Both the position numbers and the translations under genes were made by a program. Source: Kiritimatiellia bacterium (lineage in GTDB: Bacteria > Verrucomicrobiota > Kiritimatiellia > B70-G9). Taken from it: DNA of 12,662 bases. The stretch's first letter is position 1; every line of letters starts with the position of its first letter. The notes beneath the pieces are model-generated. The model saw only the letters and a program-made list of their open reading frames with translations, was not told the origin of the DNA and did no database searches. The stretch lies in assembly GCA_012961745.1 (NCBI GenBank), contig DTYT01000291.1, positions 1-12,662 of the forward strand, read 5' to 3'. Positions 1-6,232 of the stretch are shown here, in pieces.

Positions 1-65
1 TAGGGCGGCACCCGCCGCACATGCAGGATTGCGGGCGATGCCGGTTTGTTGTATGAGATACGCCC

Positions 66-2159
66 ATGAAGACCCGCGGATCGGAAAGCTCTTCCTCTCG
101 CGGTCGCCGCCCGATTTTCACCCGCTTGGGACGGGCCTGTCAACTGGTGGTGAGCGAGGTGGCGGACCTGCGCTGGGTCCTTGACATGGATGAAGCGCTG
201 TGGGTGGCCAACACGGTGCCGCTAATGTCGCTGCGGGCGGATCGTGCCTTTCTGGAATACGTGGATTGCGATCACGACGGCCTGATAAAGGCGGGAGAGC
301 TGCGCGCCGCGATCCGGTGGACGCTGGATGTGCTGCGGGACTATTCGGGTCTGATGGAGGGAAGGGATGGGGTGGCCGAATCAGCCGTCGACGGCGACCA
401 TCCCGACGGCAGAGAAATACGCCAGACGCTTCGGCGGATCCGGGCCGCGGGGGGGACGGCGGATGGGGTCGTGACGCTAGCCCAGATACGCGAGGCGCAC
501 CGCCACTATGAGCGGCAGCCGGTCAGCGAGACGGGCGTCCTGCTGGCGGAAGCGGTGGAGGGGCGATTGCGGGAATTCGTGGAGGCGGTTATCGCAGCCA
601 CGGGCGGGAAGGAACATCCTGGTGGTGGAGCAGGACTCAGCCGGGAGCAAGTGGAACATTTCATCTCGCGGGTCTGCGCGTACCGGCTTTGGGCGGAGAA
701 GGAAGTCGAGGCTGCGGAGCGGTCCGGGTTGGGGGAGGGAGCCGCGGCGGCTTACCGCGTCTATCGTGAAGTGGAGGGTATTCTGGACCGCTACTTCGCC
801 GCCTGCGAGATGGCGGCCGTGGCTCCCTTCACGCGGGAATGGCTGTGGCCGCTGGTGGAAGGGGAGCGGGATAGGGTACGGGGGATGTCGGCTGCGGAAT
901 TGCGGGCCCTGCTGGGGAAGTGTCTGCCGGCGGAACCTCGGGATGACGGGGCACTGGTGCTGTCCGCGGTGGTGAACCGCGAGTGGCGGCCGCGGATCGA
1001 GCGTTTCTGGAAGAGCGTGGTCGAGCCTCTGATGGGTCCTGGTACTGGGGCGATAGCTGCCGAGCAATGGGCACTTATCAGGCGCCGGGTGCAGGAGTAT
1101 GGGCGTTGGCTGGACGCCTGTCCGGCGCCGGAGCTGCGCGGCATTGAGGATCGCCTCCGGGATTATGTCCAAGCCGGCTACGGTGAGGAACTGGGTAGGT
1201 ATTTCGAGCGGGGCGAGGCCACGGCCATCGACATGGAGGGATTGAGGAAGGCCGAGAAGCTGGCCCTGTACCAGCAGAACCTGGTGGCGTTGGTGAATAA
1301 CTTCGTGAGTTTCCCCTACCTCTACGAGGCCGAACGGCGCGCGATGTTCGAAGAGGGCGAGCTGGTGATGGACGGCCGGATTTTCCGGCTGGCGGTGAGG
1401 GTTACGGACCGCGCGTTGCACAAGCAGGCGGCCTCCCGGAATCCTCTATTCACCATGTACGTTCAGATCCGGCGGGAACAGCCGCGGTCGGAGCTGCAGG
1501 TCGCGGTGCCGGTGACTTGGGGCACCCGCGGCAACCTGAGGCCGGGCAAGCGGGGTATTTTCCGACATGTCGACGGAAGCGAATGGGTCGCCGAGGTAAA
1601 GGAGATCGTGGACTATCCGGTGAGCCTGTGGGAGGCGGTAATGAGGCCTTTCCGGAAAATGGGGGAAGCGCTTACCCGCCGTTTCGAGCAGATGACTTCG
1701 ACCGCGGAGCGGAAACTTGAGGCGGTGACGGCCGGCCGGGAGAAGGTGCCGGTAAGTTCAGGCATGGCTGCCGGAGGCATACTTGCCGGAGGGGGAATAG
1801 CCCTGGCGGCGCTGGGGTCGTCGGTGGCCTACATCGTGAAGACCTTGAGCGCGTTGAAATGGTGGCAGATGGTCAGCGGACTTGGAGCGGCGGTGGCGGC
1901 GGTGCTTCTGCCGGGAATCATCCTGGCGGAGCTGCGCCTGCGGCGCGCCGATCTGAGTTCGCTTCTGGAAGGTGTCGGCTGGGGTATCAATGCTCAAATG
2001 CGTCTTTCCCGCTGGCAGCGGAGATTCTTTACCTACCGCCCGCCATATCCCGCGGAAAGCCGGTTCATACCGACTCGGAATGTGCGTCTGATCGTACTGG
2101 GCGCGGTGGCGGTGTTGCTTCTGGTGGTGAAGTTGCTGCAAAGGGAATGGTTTCATTGA
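66..2159 (+). CDS. Hypothetical EF-hand membrane protein (697 aa)
   Basis: I do not recognise this as a named family. Residues 67-78 (DCDHDGLIKAGE) match the canonical EF-hand calcium loop at every key place: D67, D69, D71, G72, I74 and E78, flanked by helix-forming sequence on both sides. A second, degenerate loop lies at about 129-140 (ADG then V, with no acidic ligand at position 1 or 12), and another helix-loop-helix at about 165-205 may be a third relic. The middle (about 210-550) is charged and largely helical, with no motif I can name. Three hydrophobic segments lie near the C-terminus, at about 570-591, 600-622 and 674-691. The protein is therefore probably a tail-anchored membrane protein with a large soluble N-terminal part; topology is inferred. 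There is no signal peptide. The ATG at 66 has only a weak ribosome site (TGAGAT); an in-frame ATG at 186 would still keep the EF-hand. Coding is well supported by length and composition, function is not. Confidence 0.85.
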   Translation: MKTRGSESSSSRGRRPIFTRLGRACQLVVSEVADLRWVLDMDEALWVANTVPLMSLRADRAFLEYVDCDHDGLIKAGELRAAIRWTLDVLRDYSGLMEGRDGVAESAVDGDHPDGREIRQTLRRIRAAGGTADGVVTLAQIREAHRHYERQPVSETGVLLAEAVEGRLREFVEAVIAATGGKEHPGGGAGLSREQVEHFISRVCAYRLWAEKEVEAAERSGLGEGAAAAYRVYREVEGILDRYFAACEMAAVAPFTREWLWPLVEGERDRVRGMSAAELRALLGKCLPAEPRDDGALVLSAVVNREWRPRIERFWKSVVEPLMGPGTGAIAAEQWALIRRRVQEYGRWLDACPAPELRGIEDRLRDYVQAGYGEELGRYFERGEATAIDMEGLRKAEKLALYQQNLVALVNNFVSFPYLYEAERRAMFEEGELVMDGRIFRLAVRVTDRALHKQAASRNPLFTMYVQIRREQPRSELQVAVPVTWGTRGNLRPGKRGIFRHVDGSEWVAEVKEIVDYPVSLWEAVMRPFRKMGEALTRRFEQMTSTAERKLEAVTAGREKVPVSSGMAAGGILAGGGIALAALGSSVAYIVKTLSALKWWQMVSGLGAAVAAVLLPGIILAELRLRRADLSSLLEGVGWGINAQMRLSRWQRRFFTYRPPYPAESRFIPTRNVRLIVLGAVAVLLLVVKLLQREWFH

Positions 2160-2178
2160 TGGAACATGATGACTGTGC

Positions 2179-2205
2179 TTGAAGGGGCCTGCCAGGGAGT
2201 TTAAT
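2179..2205 (+). promoter_or_regulatory. Candidate promoter for tRNA-Gln
   Basis: A -35-like TTGAAG (2179-2184) and a -10-like TTTAAT (2200-2205, 5 of 6 to TATAAT) are separated by 15 bases, which is short. The -10 stands out as an AT island in GC-rich surroundings and sits about 40 bases before the tRNA, a sensible distance. This is a pattern match only. Confidence 0.35.
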
Positions 2206-2244
2206 TTGGGGAGCTTCACCAGGGGACCGGCGGTCAGGTCCTGC

Positions 2245-2318
2245 TGCCCGATGGTGTAACGGCAGCACACGGCCCTTTGGAGGCCAGGGTCCAGGTTCGA
2301 ATCCTGGTCGGGCAGCCA
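2245..2318 (+). tRNA. tRNA-Gln (anticodon UUG), CCA encoded
   Basis: A full cloverleaf can be folded by hand. The acceptor stem is TGCCCGA (2245-2251) with TCGGGCA (2308-2314), discriminator G2315 and encoded CCA 2316-2318. The D-stem is GTGT/GCAC (2254-2257 with 2265-2268). The anticodon stem is CGGCC/GGCCA (2270-2274 with 2282-2286) with a seven-base loop, T33 at 2276 and anticodon TTG at 2277-2279. The T-arm is CCAGG-TTCGAAT-CCTGG (2291-2307). The anticodon reads the Gln codons CAA and CAG. The outermost anticodon-stem pair, position 27-43, is a C-A mismatch; everything else pairs normally, including one G-T in the D-stem. The gene stands alone between the EF-hand gene and prs. Confidence 0.96.
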
Positions 2319-2414
2319 TTTTCGATGTCCGCCGAGAGGTGAATTTTGGATTTCGTTTGGTGCCGGTTGTGTCATAGTGGTGGCCGGCGGGTACAAGGAG
2401 ACTTCAGGGGTGTG

Positions 2415-2422
2415 AAGGAGGT
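2415..2422 (+). promoter_or_regulatory. Shine-Dalgarno site deciding the prs GTG start
   Basis: AAGGAGGT is a near-perfect anti-16S match, 8 bases before the GTG at 2431. No ATG in the same frame offers better spacing, so this site fixes the start of prs. Confidence 0.8.
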
Positions 2423-2430
2423 CTTGATCC

Positions 2431-3426
2431 GTGAGCGTCTTTGAGGGACTGCTGGGTACCGAGCGAGGATGGGAGCTGAAGATCTTCGCGGGCAATGCCA
2501 ACCGCGAGCTGGCCGAGAAGATCGCGCAGAAGATCGGCAGTCGCCTGGGGGAAGTAGATATCAAGCGGTTCCCCGACGGCGAGATCATGGTCCGCTACAA
2601 GGAGAATATACGGGGCAGGGATGTCTTCATCATGCAGCCGACCTGTCCTCCGCCCAATGAGAATCTGATGGAGTTGCTGATAATGATCGATGCCGCGCGG
2701 CGGGCATCCGCCAAGCGGATCACCGCGGTCATGCCATACTTCGGCTATGCCCGTCAGGACCGCAAGGACCGCCCCCGGGTGCCGATAACCGCCAAACTGG
2801 TGGCTAACCTCCTTTCCGCGGCCGGCGTCAACCGGGTCCTTACCATGGATCTGCATGCTCAGCAGATCCAGGGATTTTTCGATATACCCGTCGATCACCT
2901 TTACGCCCTGCCAGTGATCGTCACCCATGTCCGCGCGTTGCAGGTTGAGAATCCGGTGGTGGTCTCTCCGGACCCCGGGGGGCTGAAAATGGCCTACCAG
3001 TACTCCCGTGCGTTGGGGGCCGGGCTGGCGATCGTGGCCAAGCAACGGGTTTCCCCCCGGGAAGTGGAAACCTATTACCTGGTGGGCGACGTCAAGGGAC
3101 GGACCGCTATCATGGTGGACGACCTGACCACCACCGCGGGCACGCTTTGCGCGGCGGCAGAACTGATGGAGTCGCATGGAGCGAAGGAAATTTACGGCGC
3201 GGTCAGTCACTGCCTGATCGACGAAGAGGCTGCCCGGCGTCTGCAGCGTTCCCCGATCAAGAGTCTGATCACCACTGACAGCGTTCCTCAGAAGGACTGG
3301 GGCGGCGGTCTCTCCCTCACGGTGCTGTCGGTGGCCGATCTGATGGGGGAAGCGATCAACCGTATCCACACCAACCAGTCGGTGACGTCATTGTTCCGCG
3401 TGAGCGGGGAGGATTTGAGGATCTAG
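2431..3426 (+). CDS. prs: Ribose-phosphate pyrophosphokinase (PRPP synthetase)
   Basis: This cytoplasmic enzyme makes PRPP from ribose 5-phosphate and ATP, feeding purine, pyrimidine, NAD, histidine and tryptophan synthesis. The family hallmarks are in order: N-terminal LKIFAGNANRELAEKIAQ, the ATP-site segment FGYARQDRKDRPR, the MDLHAQQIQGFFDIPVDHL segment, the flexible catalytic loop AKQRVSPREVE, and the PRPP-binding loop VDDLTTTAGTL at about 229-239 (D230, D231). In E. coli that loop reads VDDMIDTGGTL, so the third acidic residue is replaced here by threonine. The length (331 aa) is a little above the usual 315, from a leader of about 10 residues and a longer C-terminus. The GTG start is set by a strong ribosome site. 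The neighbour order prs-rplY-pth is widespread in bacteria and supports the call. Confidence 0.97.
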   Translation: MSVFEGLLGTERGWELKIFAGNANRELAEKIAQKIGSRLGEVDIKRFPDGEIMVRYKENIRGRDVFIMQPTCPPPNENLMELLIMIDAARRASAKRITAVMPYFGYARQDRKDRPRVPITAKLVANLLSAAGVNRVLTMDLHAQQIQGFFDIPVDHLYALPVIVTHVRALQVENPVVVSPDPGGLKMAYQYSRALGAGLAIVAKQRVSPREVETYYLVGDVKGRTAIMVDDLTTTAGTLCAAAELMESHGAKEIYGAVSHCLIDEEAARRLQRSPIKSLITTDSVPQKDWGGGLSLTVLSVADLMGEAINRIHTNQSVTSLFRVSGEDLRI

Positions 3427-3434
3427 GCTGCTGA

Positions 3435-3462
3435 ATCCATCAATCCGGACCGGTTGATGGAT
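3435..3462 (+). terminator. Hairpin just after prs, possible terminator
   Basis: A perfect 9-bp stem ATCCATCAA / TTGATGGAT (3435-3443 with 3454-3462) has a 10-base loop and begins 8 bases after the prs stop. The position suits a terminator or a 3'-end stabiliser. There is no T-run after it, so intrinsic termination is doubtful. Confidence 0.45.
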
Positions 3463-3471
3463 GCTCCACGC

Positions 3472-3491
3472 GGGCGCAACAGGTTGCGCCC
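3472..3491 (+). terminator. GC-rich hairpin downstream of prs
   Basis: An 8-bp perfect stem GGGCGCAA / TTGCGCCC (3472-3479 with 3484-3491) closes on the four-base loop CAGG. It is very stable but not followed by T residues. With the hairpin before it, this could form a tandem U-less terminator or part of a structured RNA. Confidence 0.45.
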
Positions 3492-3495
3492 CGGA

Positions 3496-3536
3496 GGGGG
3501 GACGAAAGAGGTTCACGGCCGTTTCGTTGTTCCCCC
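3496..3536 (+). other. Third inverted repeat of the prs-rplY gap
   Basis: GGGGG (3496-3500) pairs with CCCCC (3532-3536), and ACGAAA (3502-3507) with TTTCGT (3522-3527). The two stems are separated by a small asymmetric internal loop, and the hairpin loop is 14 bases. An interrupted stem like this is more typical of a structured RNA than of a simple terminator. Confidence 0.4.
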
Positions 3537-3539
3537 AGC

Positions 3540-3576
3540 GCGATGATTACACCCCGCGAAGGGGGCGATCATTCGC
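3540..3576 (+). other. Fourth inverted repeat, nested stem
   Basis: An outer stem GCGATGAT / ATCATTCGC (3540-3547 with 3568-3576, one bulged T at 3573) encloses an inner stem CCCC / GGGG (3552-3555 with 3561-3564) closed by GCGAA. This two-storey arrangement directly follows the third hairpin. Confidence 0.4.
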
Positions 3577-3649
3577 ACTCGCGAACAATCGAGTCGCGCG
3601 CGGGCATGCCGTGCCTGGCTATGTTTTGAGAGGATGCGCCGGCATCGGC

Positions 3650-3677
3650 TTGACTCCACGGGGGATGCGTGTTGAAT
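3650..3677 (+). promoter_or_regulatory. Candidate promoter for rplY-pth
   Basis: TTGACT (3650-3655, 5 of 6 to the -35 consensus) and TTGAAT (3672-3677, 4 of 6 to the -10 consensus) are 16 bases apart. Transcription would begin near 3684, giving a leader of about 50 bases before the rplY ATG. Pattern match only. Confidence 0.4.
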
Positions 3678-3733
3678 GTATGGCGCCTTGGGTCGGAGTG
3701 TGAGTGATGCGACAGGGGAAGGAGAGGAAATCC

Positions 3734-4408
3734 ATGGCGGAGGTAGAGCTATTGAAAGCCGAGGTGCGCCCGCAGACGGGGACGGGGGAAGCGCGCCGGC
3801 TGCGGTCCCGCGGGCGGGTTCCGGCGGTGCTTTACGGCCATGGTGTCGCGCCGCGGCACATACATCTGGACGGACACCAGCTGGAGGTGATGCTCAGCCA
3901 CCATGTGGGCGAAGTGATGATGGTGCAGATGCAGATAGGCGATGAGAAGCCGGTCACGGTGCTTATCAAGGAAGTCCAGCACGATCCGCTGACCGACCGT
4001 CCCATCCACGTGGACCTGTTGGTGGTCAAGTCGGGGGAACGGGTGAAGATCAAAGTACCGGTTGAGCTGGCAGGCGAACCGGTGGGGGTGCGCGAGCAGG
4101 GGGGCGTACTGGAACAGTTGCAGCATGAAGTGGAGATTGAATGTCTACCTGAGGATGTACTGGAGTTCGTACGGGTAGACGTGTCCGGATTGGGGGTGGA
4201 CGAGCACATCACCCTCGGTGATCTGCCGCTCCCGTCGGACCGGTATCGCATCATGGGGGATCGCAGCGCAGCGCTGGCTACCGTGGTGCCTCCGAGGGTG
4301 ACGGAAGAGGTCGCCGCGGAAGGGGAAGCCGCGGTGCCCGAAGAGCCGGAGGTCATCAGCGAGAAGAAGGCCGAGGAACGCTCAGCGGAGGAAACGCCGG
4401 GCGATTGA
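3734..4408 (+). CDS. rplY: 50S ribosomal protein L25 (Ctc/TL5 type)
   Basis: L25 binds 5S rRNA in the large ribosomal subunit. The protein starts MAEVELLKAEVRP and has the L25 signature with GTGEARRLRSRGRVPAVLYGHG at about residues 16-37. It continues through the longer Ctc/TL5 C-terminal domain (about 95-185) with QHDPLTDRPIHVDLL and PVELAGEPVGVREQGGVLEQ, followed by an acidic tail of about 30 residues rich in Glu. The total of 224 residues fits the two-domain form rather than the roughly 94-residue E. coli form. I chose the ATG at 3734 because AAGGAGAGG lies just ahead of it and the family begins there; the frame is open back to a GTG at 3704, which lacks such a site. pth follows 40 bases downstream, the usual partner order. 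Confidence 0.95.
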   Translation: MAEVELLKAEVRPQTGTGEARRLRSRGRVPAVLYGHGVAPRHIHLDGHQLEVMLSHHVGEVMMVQMQIGDEKPVTVLIKEVQHDPLTDRPIHVDLLVVKSGERVKIKVPVELAGEPVGVREQGGVLEQLQHEVEIECLPEDVLEFVRVDVSGLGVDEHITLGDLPLPSDRYRIMGDRSAALATVVPPRVTEEVAAEGEAAVPEEPEVISEKKAEERSAEETPGD

Positions 4409-4448
4409 CGGAGAGAGCCGGCGGCACTCTTGGACCGGGTGACGGGGA

Positions 4449-5012
4449 ATGCAGGTTGTGGTTGGACTGGGTAATCCCGGCAGGCGCTACAGCAATACGC
4501 GTCACAACATAGGCTTTGCAGTCGTAGAGAGGCTGGCGGAGCAGTGGGGGAAACGGTTCCGCAGAAAGTGGGGGACGCAGTCGCTGGTGGCGTCCGGGGT
4601 TCTGGAGGGAAGGCCGGTCTGGTTGTGCAAGCCGACCTGCTTCATGAACCGTAGCGGGGGGGCGGTCCGGGCGTTGCTGCGGAAGGCCGGTGCGGGTCCG
4701 GAGGCGCTGGTGGTGGTGGTTGACGATGCCGATCTTCCGGTCGGCCGGGTACGTGTCAGGCCGCGGGGTGGAAGTGGCGGTCACAACGGCCTGAAGTCGG
4801 TCATCGCGGCGCTGGGCACGGAAGATTTCATCCGGGTGAGGGTCGGTATTGGTCGGCCGGTGGCGGGCGGCGACATGGTGGAATATGTGCTGTCCGGTTT
4901 CAGACCCGAGGAGCGGGAACAGGTAGACGAGGTAGTGGGTCTGGCCGCAGAGGCGGTGAAGAGAATTATGACCGAAGGGGTGGAATCGGCTATGAATCGT
5001 ATCAACGGCTGA
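4449..5012 (+). CDS. pth: Peptidyl-tRNA hydrolase
   Basis: Pth cleaves the ester bond of peptidyl-tRNAs that drop off ribosomes and so recycles tRNA in the cytoplasm. All key residues are visible: N9 in VVGLGNPGRRYSNTRHN, catalytic H19, N67 in KPTCFMNRSGG, D92 in VDDADLPVGR, and N113 in GGSGGHNGLKS. The length of 187 residues is normal for the bacterial enzyme. The ribosome site is weak (GGGTGA at 4436-4441, with a purine-rich stretch reaching the ATG), so translation may partly depend on coupling with rplY, 40 bases upstream. A 64-base gap follows before rpsF. Confidence 0.97.
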   Translation: MQVVVGLGNPGRRYSNTRHNIGFAVVERLAEQWGKRFRRKWGTQSLVASGVLEGRPVWLCKPTCFMNRSGGAVRALLRKAGAGPEALVVVVDDADLPVGRVRVRPRGGSGGHNGLKSVIAALGTEDFIRVRVGIGRPVAGGDMVEYVLSGFRPEEREQVDEVVGLAAEAVKRIMTEGVESAMNRING

Positions 5013-5042
5013 TTATGGACGGCGGGGCCGGACAATCGCCGG

Positions 5043-5060
5043 AGCTTGCGGCGGGAAGCT
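5043..5060 (+). promoter_or_regulatory. Small hairpin abutting the rpsF ribosome site
   Basis: AGCTT (5043-5047) can pair with AAGCT (5056-5060) around the loop GCGGCGGG, ending two bases before AAGGAGGTGA. In many bacteria the S6:S18 pair represses its own mRNA by binding a leader structure that displays CCG. CCG triplets occur here in the preceding bases (near 5030-5041), but I cannot show the full conserved motif. Confidence 0.25.
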
Positions 5061-5062
5061 GG

Positions 5063-5072
5063 AAGGAGGTGA
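5063..5072 (+). promoter_or_regulatory. Shine-Dalgarno site deciding the rpsF GTG start
   Basis: AAGGAGGTGA is an extended anti-16S match, with its core ending about 6 bases before GTG 5077. It justifies the GTG start, which gives the family's usual MRRYE opening. Confidence 0.75.
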
Positions 5073-5076
5073 ACAG

Positions 5077-5448
5077 GTGCGAAGATACGAGGCAATGGTG
5101 ATTTTGTCCGGGGACATGGACGCCGACGAGCTGAACTCCGCGGTGGAAGTTGTCCGAAAGGAGGTTGAGGCCGCCGGTGGAACCGTGGATAATATCACCC
5201 GGATGGGGAAACGGACCTTCGCCCGGATTCTGCAAAGTCCGAGAAGGCTGGCGGAGGGTTACTACGTGTTGTACGAGTTGCGGCTGGATCCTGCGAAGGT
5301 GGACGCCTTGCGTGGTCGTCTGGCGCTGCGCGATGAAGTCTACCGTGTGCAGATAGTCCGGACGGCAGAGCGGGAACAGGCGGCCGGTCCGGATCGCGGC
5401 GGGGATGAGTCGGGCGAAGCCGTGGCAGCGGAAGCGGATACACGGTGA
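5077..5448 (+). CDS. rpsF: 30S ribosomal protein S6
   Basis: S6 sits on the small-subunit platform as a heterodimer with S18. The protein opens MRRYEAMVILSGDMD and has the S6 fold sequence through DNITRMGKRTFARILQSPRRLAEGYYVLYELRLDPAKVDALRGRLALRDEVYRVQIVR, covering residues 1-100. A poorly conserved, charged tail of about 23 residues brings the length to 123, within the family range. The GTG start is set by a strong ribosome site. Its stop at 5446-5448 lies within the ssb ribosome site region, so rpsF and ssb are almost certainly co-transcribed and translationally linked. The order rpsF-ssb-rpsR-rplI is conserved across many bacterial phyla. Confidence 0.96.
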   Translation: MRRYEAMVILSGDMDADELNSAVEVVRKEVEAAGGTVDNITRMGKRTFARILQSPRRLAEGYYVLYELRLDPAKVDALRGRLALRDEVYRVQIVRTAEREQAAGPDRGGDESGEAVAAEADTR

Positions 5449-5461
5449 GGAGGAATCGGAA

Positions 5462-5890
5462 GTGGTATCTCTGAACAGGGTGTTTCTTGCGGGCAACCTG
5501 ACGCGGGACCCGGAAGTGCGTTATACACCGTCGGGAACGGCGGTAGCCGATCTCAGTTTGGCGGTGAATCGTACTTACACCTCCGGCGGCGAACGGCGCG
5601 AGGAGACCTGCTTCGTGAACGTCGTGGTCTGGGGCCGGCAGGCCGAAAACTGCGGTCAATATCTGGGGCGGGGGTCACCGGTGCTCATAGAGGGTCGGCT
5701 GCAGCTCGACCAGTGGCAGACGGACCAGGGCGAGAAGCGCAGCCAGCTGAGGGTGGTTGCGATTCGGGTTCAATTTCTCGGTCGTCCACGCCGTGGCGAT
5801 TTCGGTGGAGGTCCGCCGGAGGAGACGGAATCTGCGGGATCCGAAGCGGTAGGGGGTGCTGAAGGGGAAGTTGACGACACCCCTTTCTGA
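5462..5890 (+). CDS. ssb: Single-stranded DNA-binding protein
   Basis: SSB coats single-stranded DNA during replication, repair and recombination and recruits partner proteins through its C-terminal tip. The OB fold fills residues 1-108: MVSLNRVFLAGNLTRDPEVR, then a beta-rich core with ETCFVNVVVWGRQAENCGQYL and a strand reading SPVLIEGRLQLDQW. A short disordered Gly/Glu-rich linker leads to the tip VDDTPF, a good match to the conserved acidic tip ending in Pro-Phe. The length is 142 residues. I chose GTG 5462 because GAGGAGG lies 8 bases upstream and the protein then begins like other SSBs; the frame is open further upstream but that part overlaps rpsF. The neighbours S6 and S18 are typical of the chromosomal copy. 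Confidence 0.95.
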   Translation: MVSLNRVFLAGNLTRDPEVRYTPSGTAVADLSLAVNRTYTSGGERREETCFVNVVVWGRQAENCGQYLGRGSPVLIEGRLQLDQWQTDQGEKRSQLRVVAIRVQFLGRPRRGDFGGGPPEETESAGSEAVGGAEGEVDDTPF

Positions 5891-5994
5891 AATTGGGATT
5901 GCCAACCGGACCGGTCACGTTTCTTATGGAGCGGTAAACGAGGAGAGTGCTGTGCAGGGAAAGGGAAGGGCAGAAGGCATCCGGGAGTTCAAGA

Positions 5995-6219
5995 ATGAGA
6001 GCTAAGGCCAAGAGTTCCCGCGGTAAGGGCCGGAGGCGTGGTCTCCGGATAGCCGAGCAGCTCGGAGAGATAGATTACCGCGATGTAGAGTTGTTGAAGA
6101 AGTTCACTACTGAGAGCGGCAAGATCCTTCCCCAGCGGATCACCGGCGTGACGGCGAAACAGCAGCGCCAGATCAAGCGTGCGATCCGCCGGGCGCGCGT
6201 GATGGGGCTGTTGCCGTAG
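5995..6219 (+). CDS. rpsR: 30S ribosomal protein S18
   Basis: S18 binds 16S rRNA on the platform next to S6. The core is plain: EIDYRDVELLKKFTTESGKILPQRITGVTAKQQRQIKRAIRRARVMGLLP, ending as most S18 proteins do. The N-terminal 20 residues are basic (MRAKAKSSRGKGRRRG). The cysteine pair found in zinc-binding S18 versions is absent, so this is a cysteine-less form. I chose ATG 5995 (74 aa), with CGGGAG 7-8 bases upstream. A GTG at 5947 in the same frame would add 16 residues without family resemblance and sits too close to its own AGGAG. The roughly 100-base gap after ssb is the longest in the operon. Confidence 0.93.
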   Translation: MRAKAKSSRGKGRRRGLRIAEQLGEIDYRDVELLKKFTTESGKILPQRITGVTAKQQRQIKRAIRRARVMGLLP

Positions 6220-6232
6220 GAGGGACAGCGGC

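Larger units (their letters stand above)
3427..3733 (+). other. Structured 307-base gap between prs and rplY
   Basis: No convincing gene lies here. The gap holds at least four separate inverted repeats within 150 bases of the prs stop, entered separately, then a small hairpin ACTCG/CGAGT (3577-3581 with 3590-3594). A plausible promoter follows near 3650-3677, then the rplY ribosome site. An open frame of 80 codons at 3461-3703 has no ribosome site or family resemblance and is probably chance. The left half may terminate prs transcription or encode a small RNA; I cannot match it to a known RNA family by eye. Confidence 0.6.

Noticed and set aside
29..57. TTGCGG and TATGAG 17 bases apart before the first gene
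   Set aside because: The spacing is ideal but matches are poor (3 and 4 of 6), and the implied start would leave almost no leader before ATG 66.
477..1421. Long antisense open frame of 314 codons inside the EF-hand gene
   Set aside because: High GC content leaves long open frames on the opposite strand. The translation is rich in His, Pro and Arg, resembles no family and has no ribosome site.
3461..3703. 80-codon open frame in the prs-rplY gap
   Set aside because: It has no ribosome site, its start lies inside a hairpin arm, and the region is better explained as structured non-coding sequence.
5907..5916. Ten-base sequence CCGGACCGGT occurring here and again at 3445-3454
   Set aside because: A short GC-rich near-palindrome is expected by chance in this composition, and the contexts differ.
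5947..5994. Upstream GTG extension of rpsR
   Set aside because: The GTG is only one or two bases from its AGGAG, and the added 16 residues do not resemble S18. ATG 5995 fits better.
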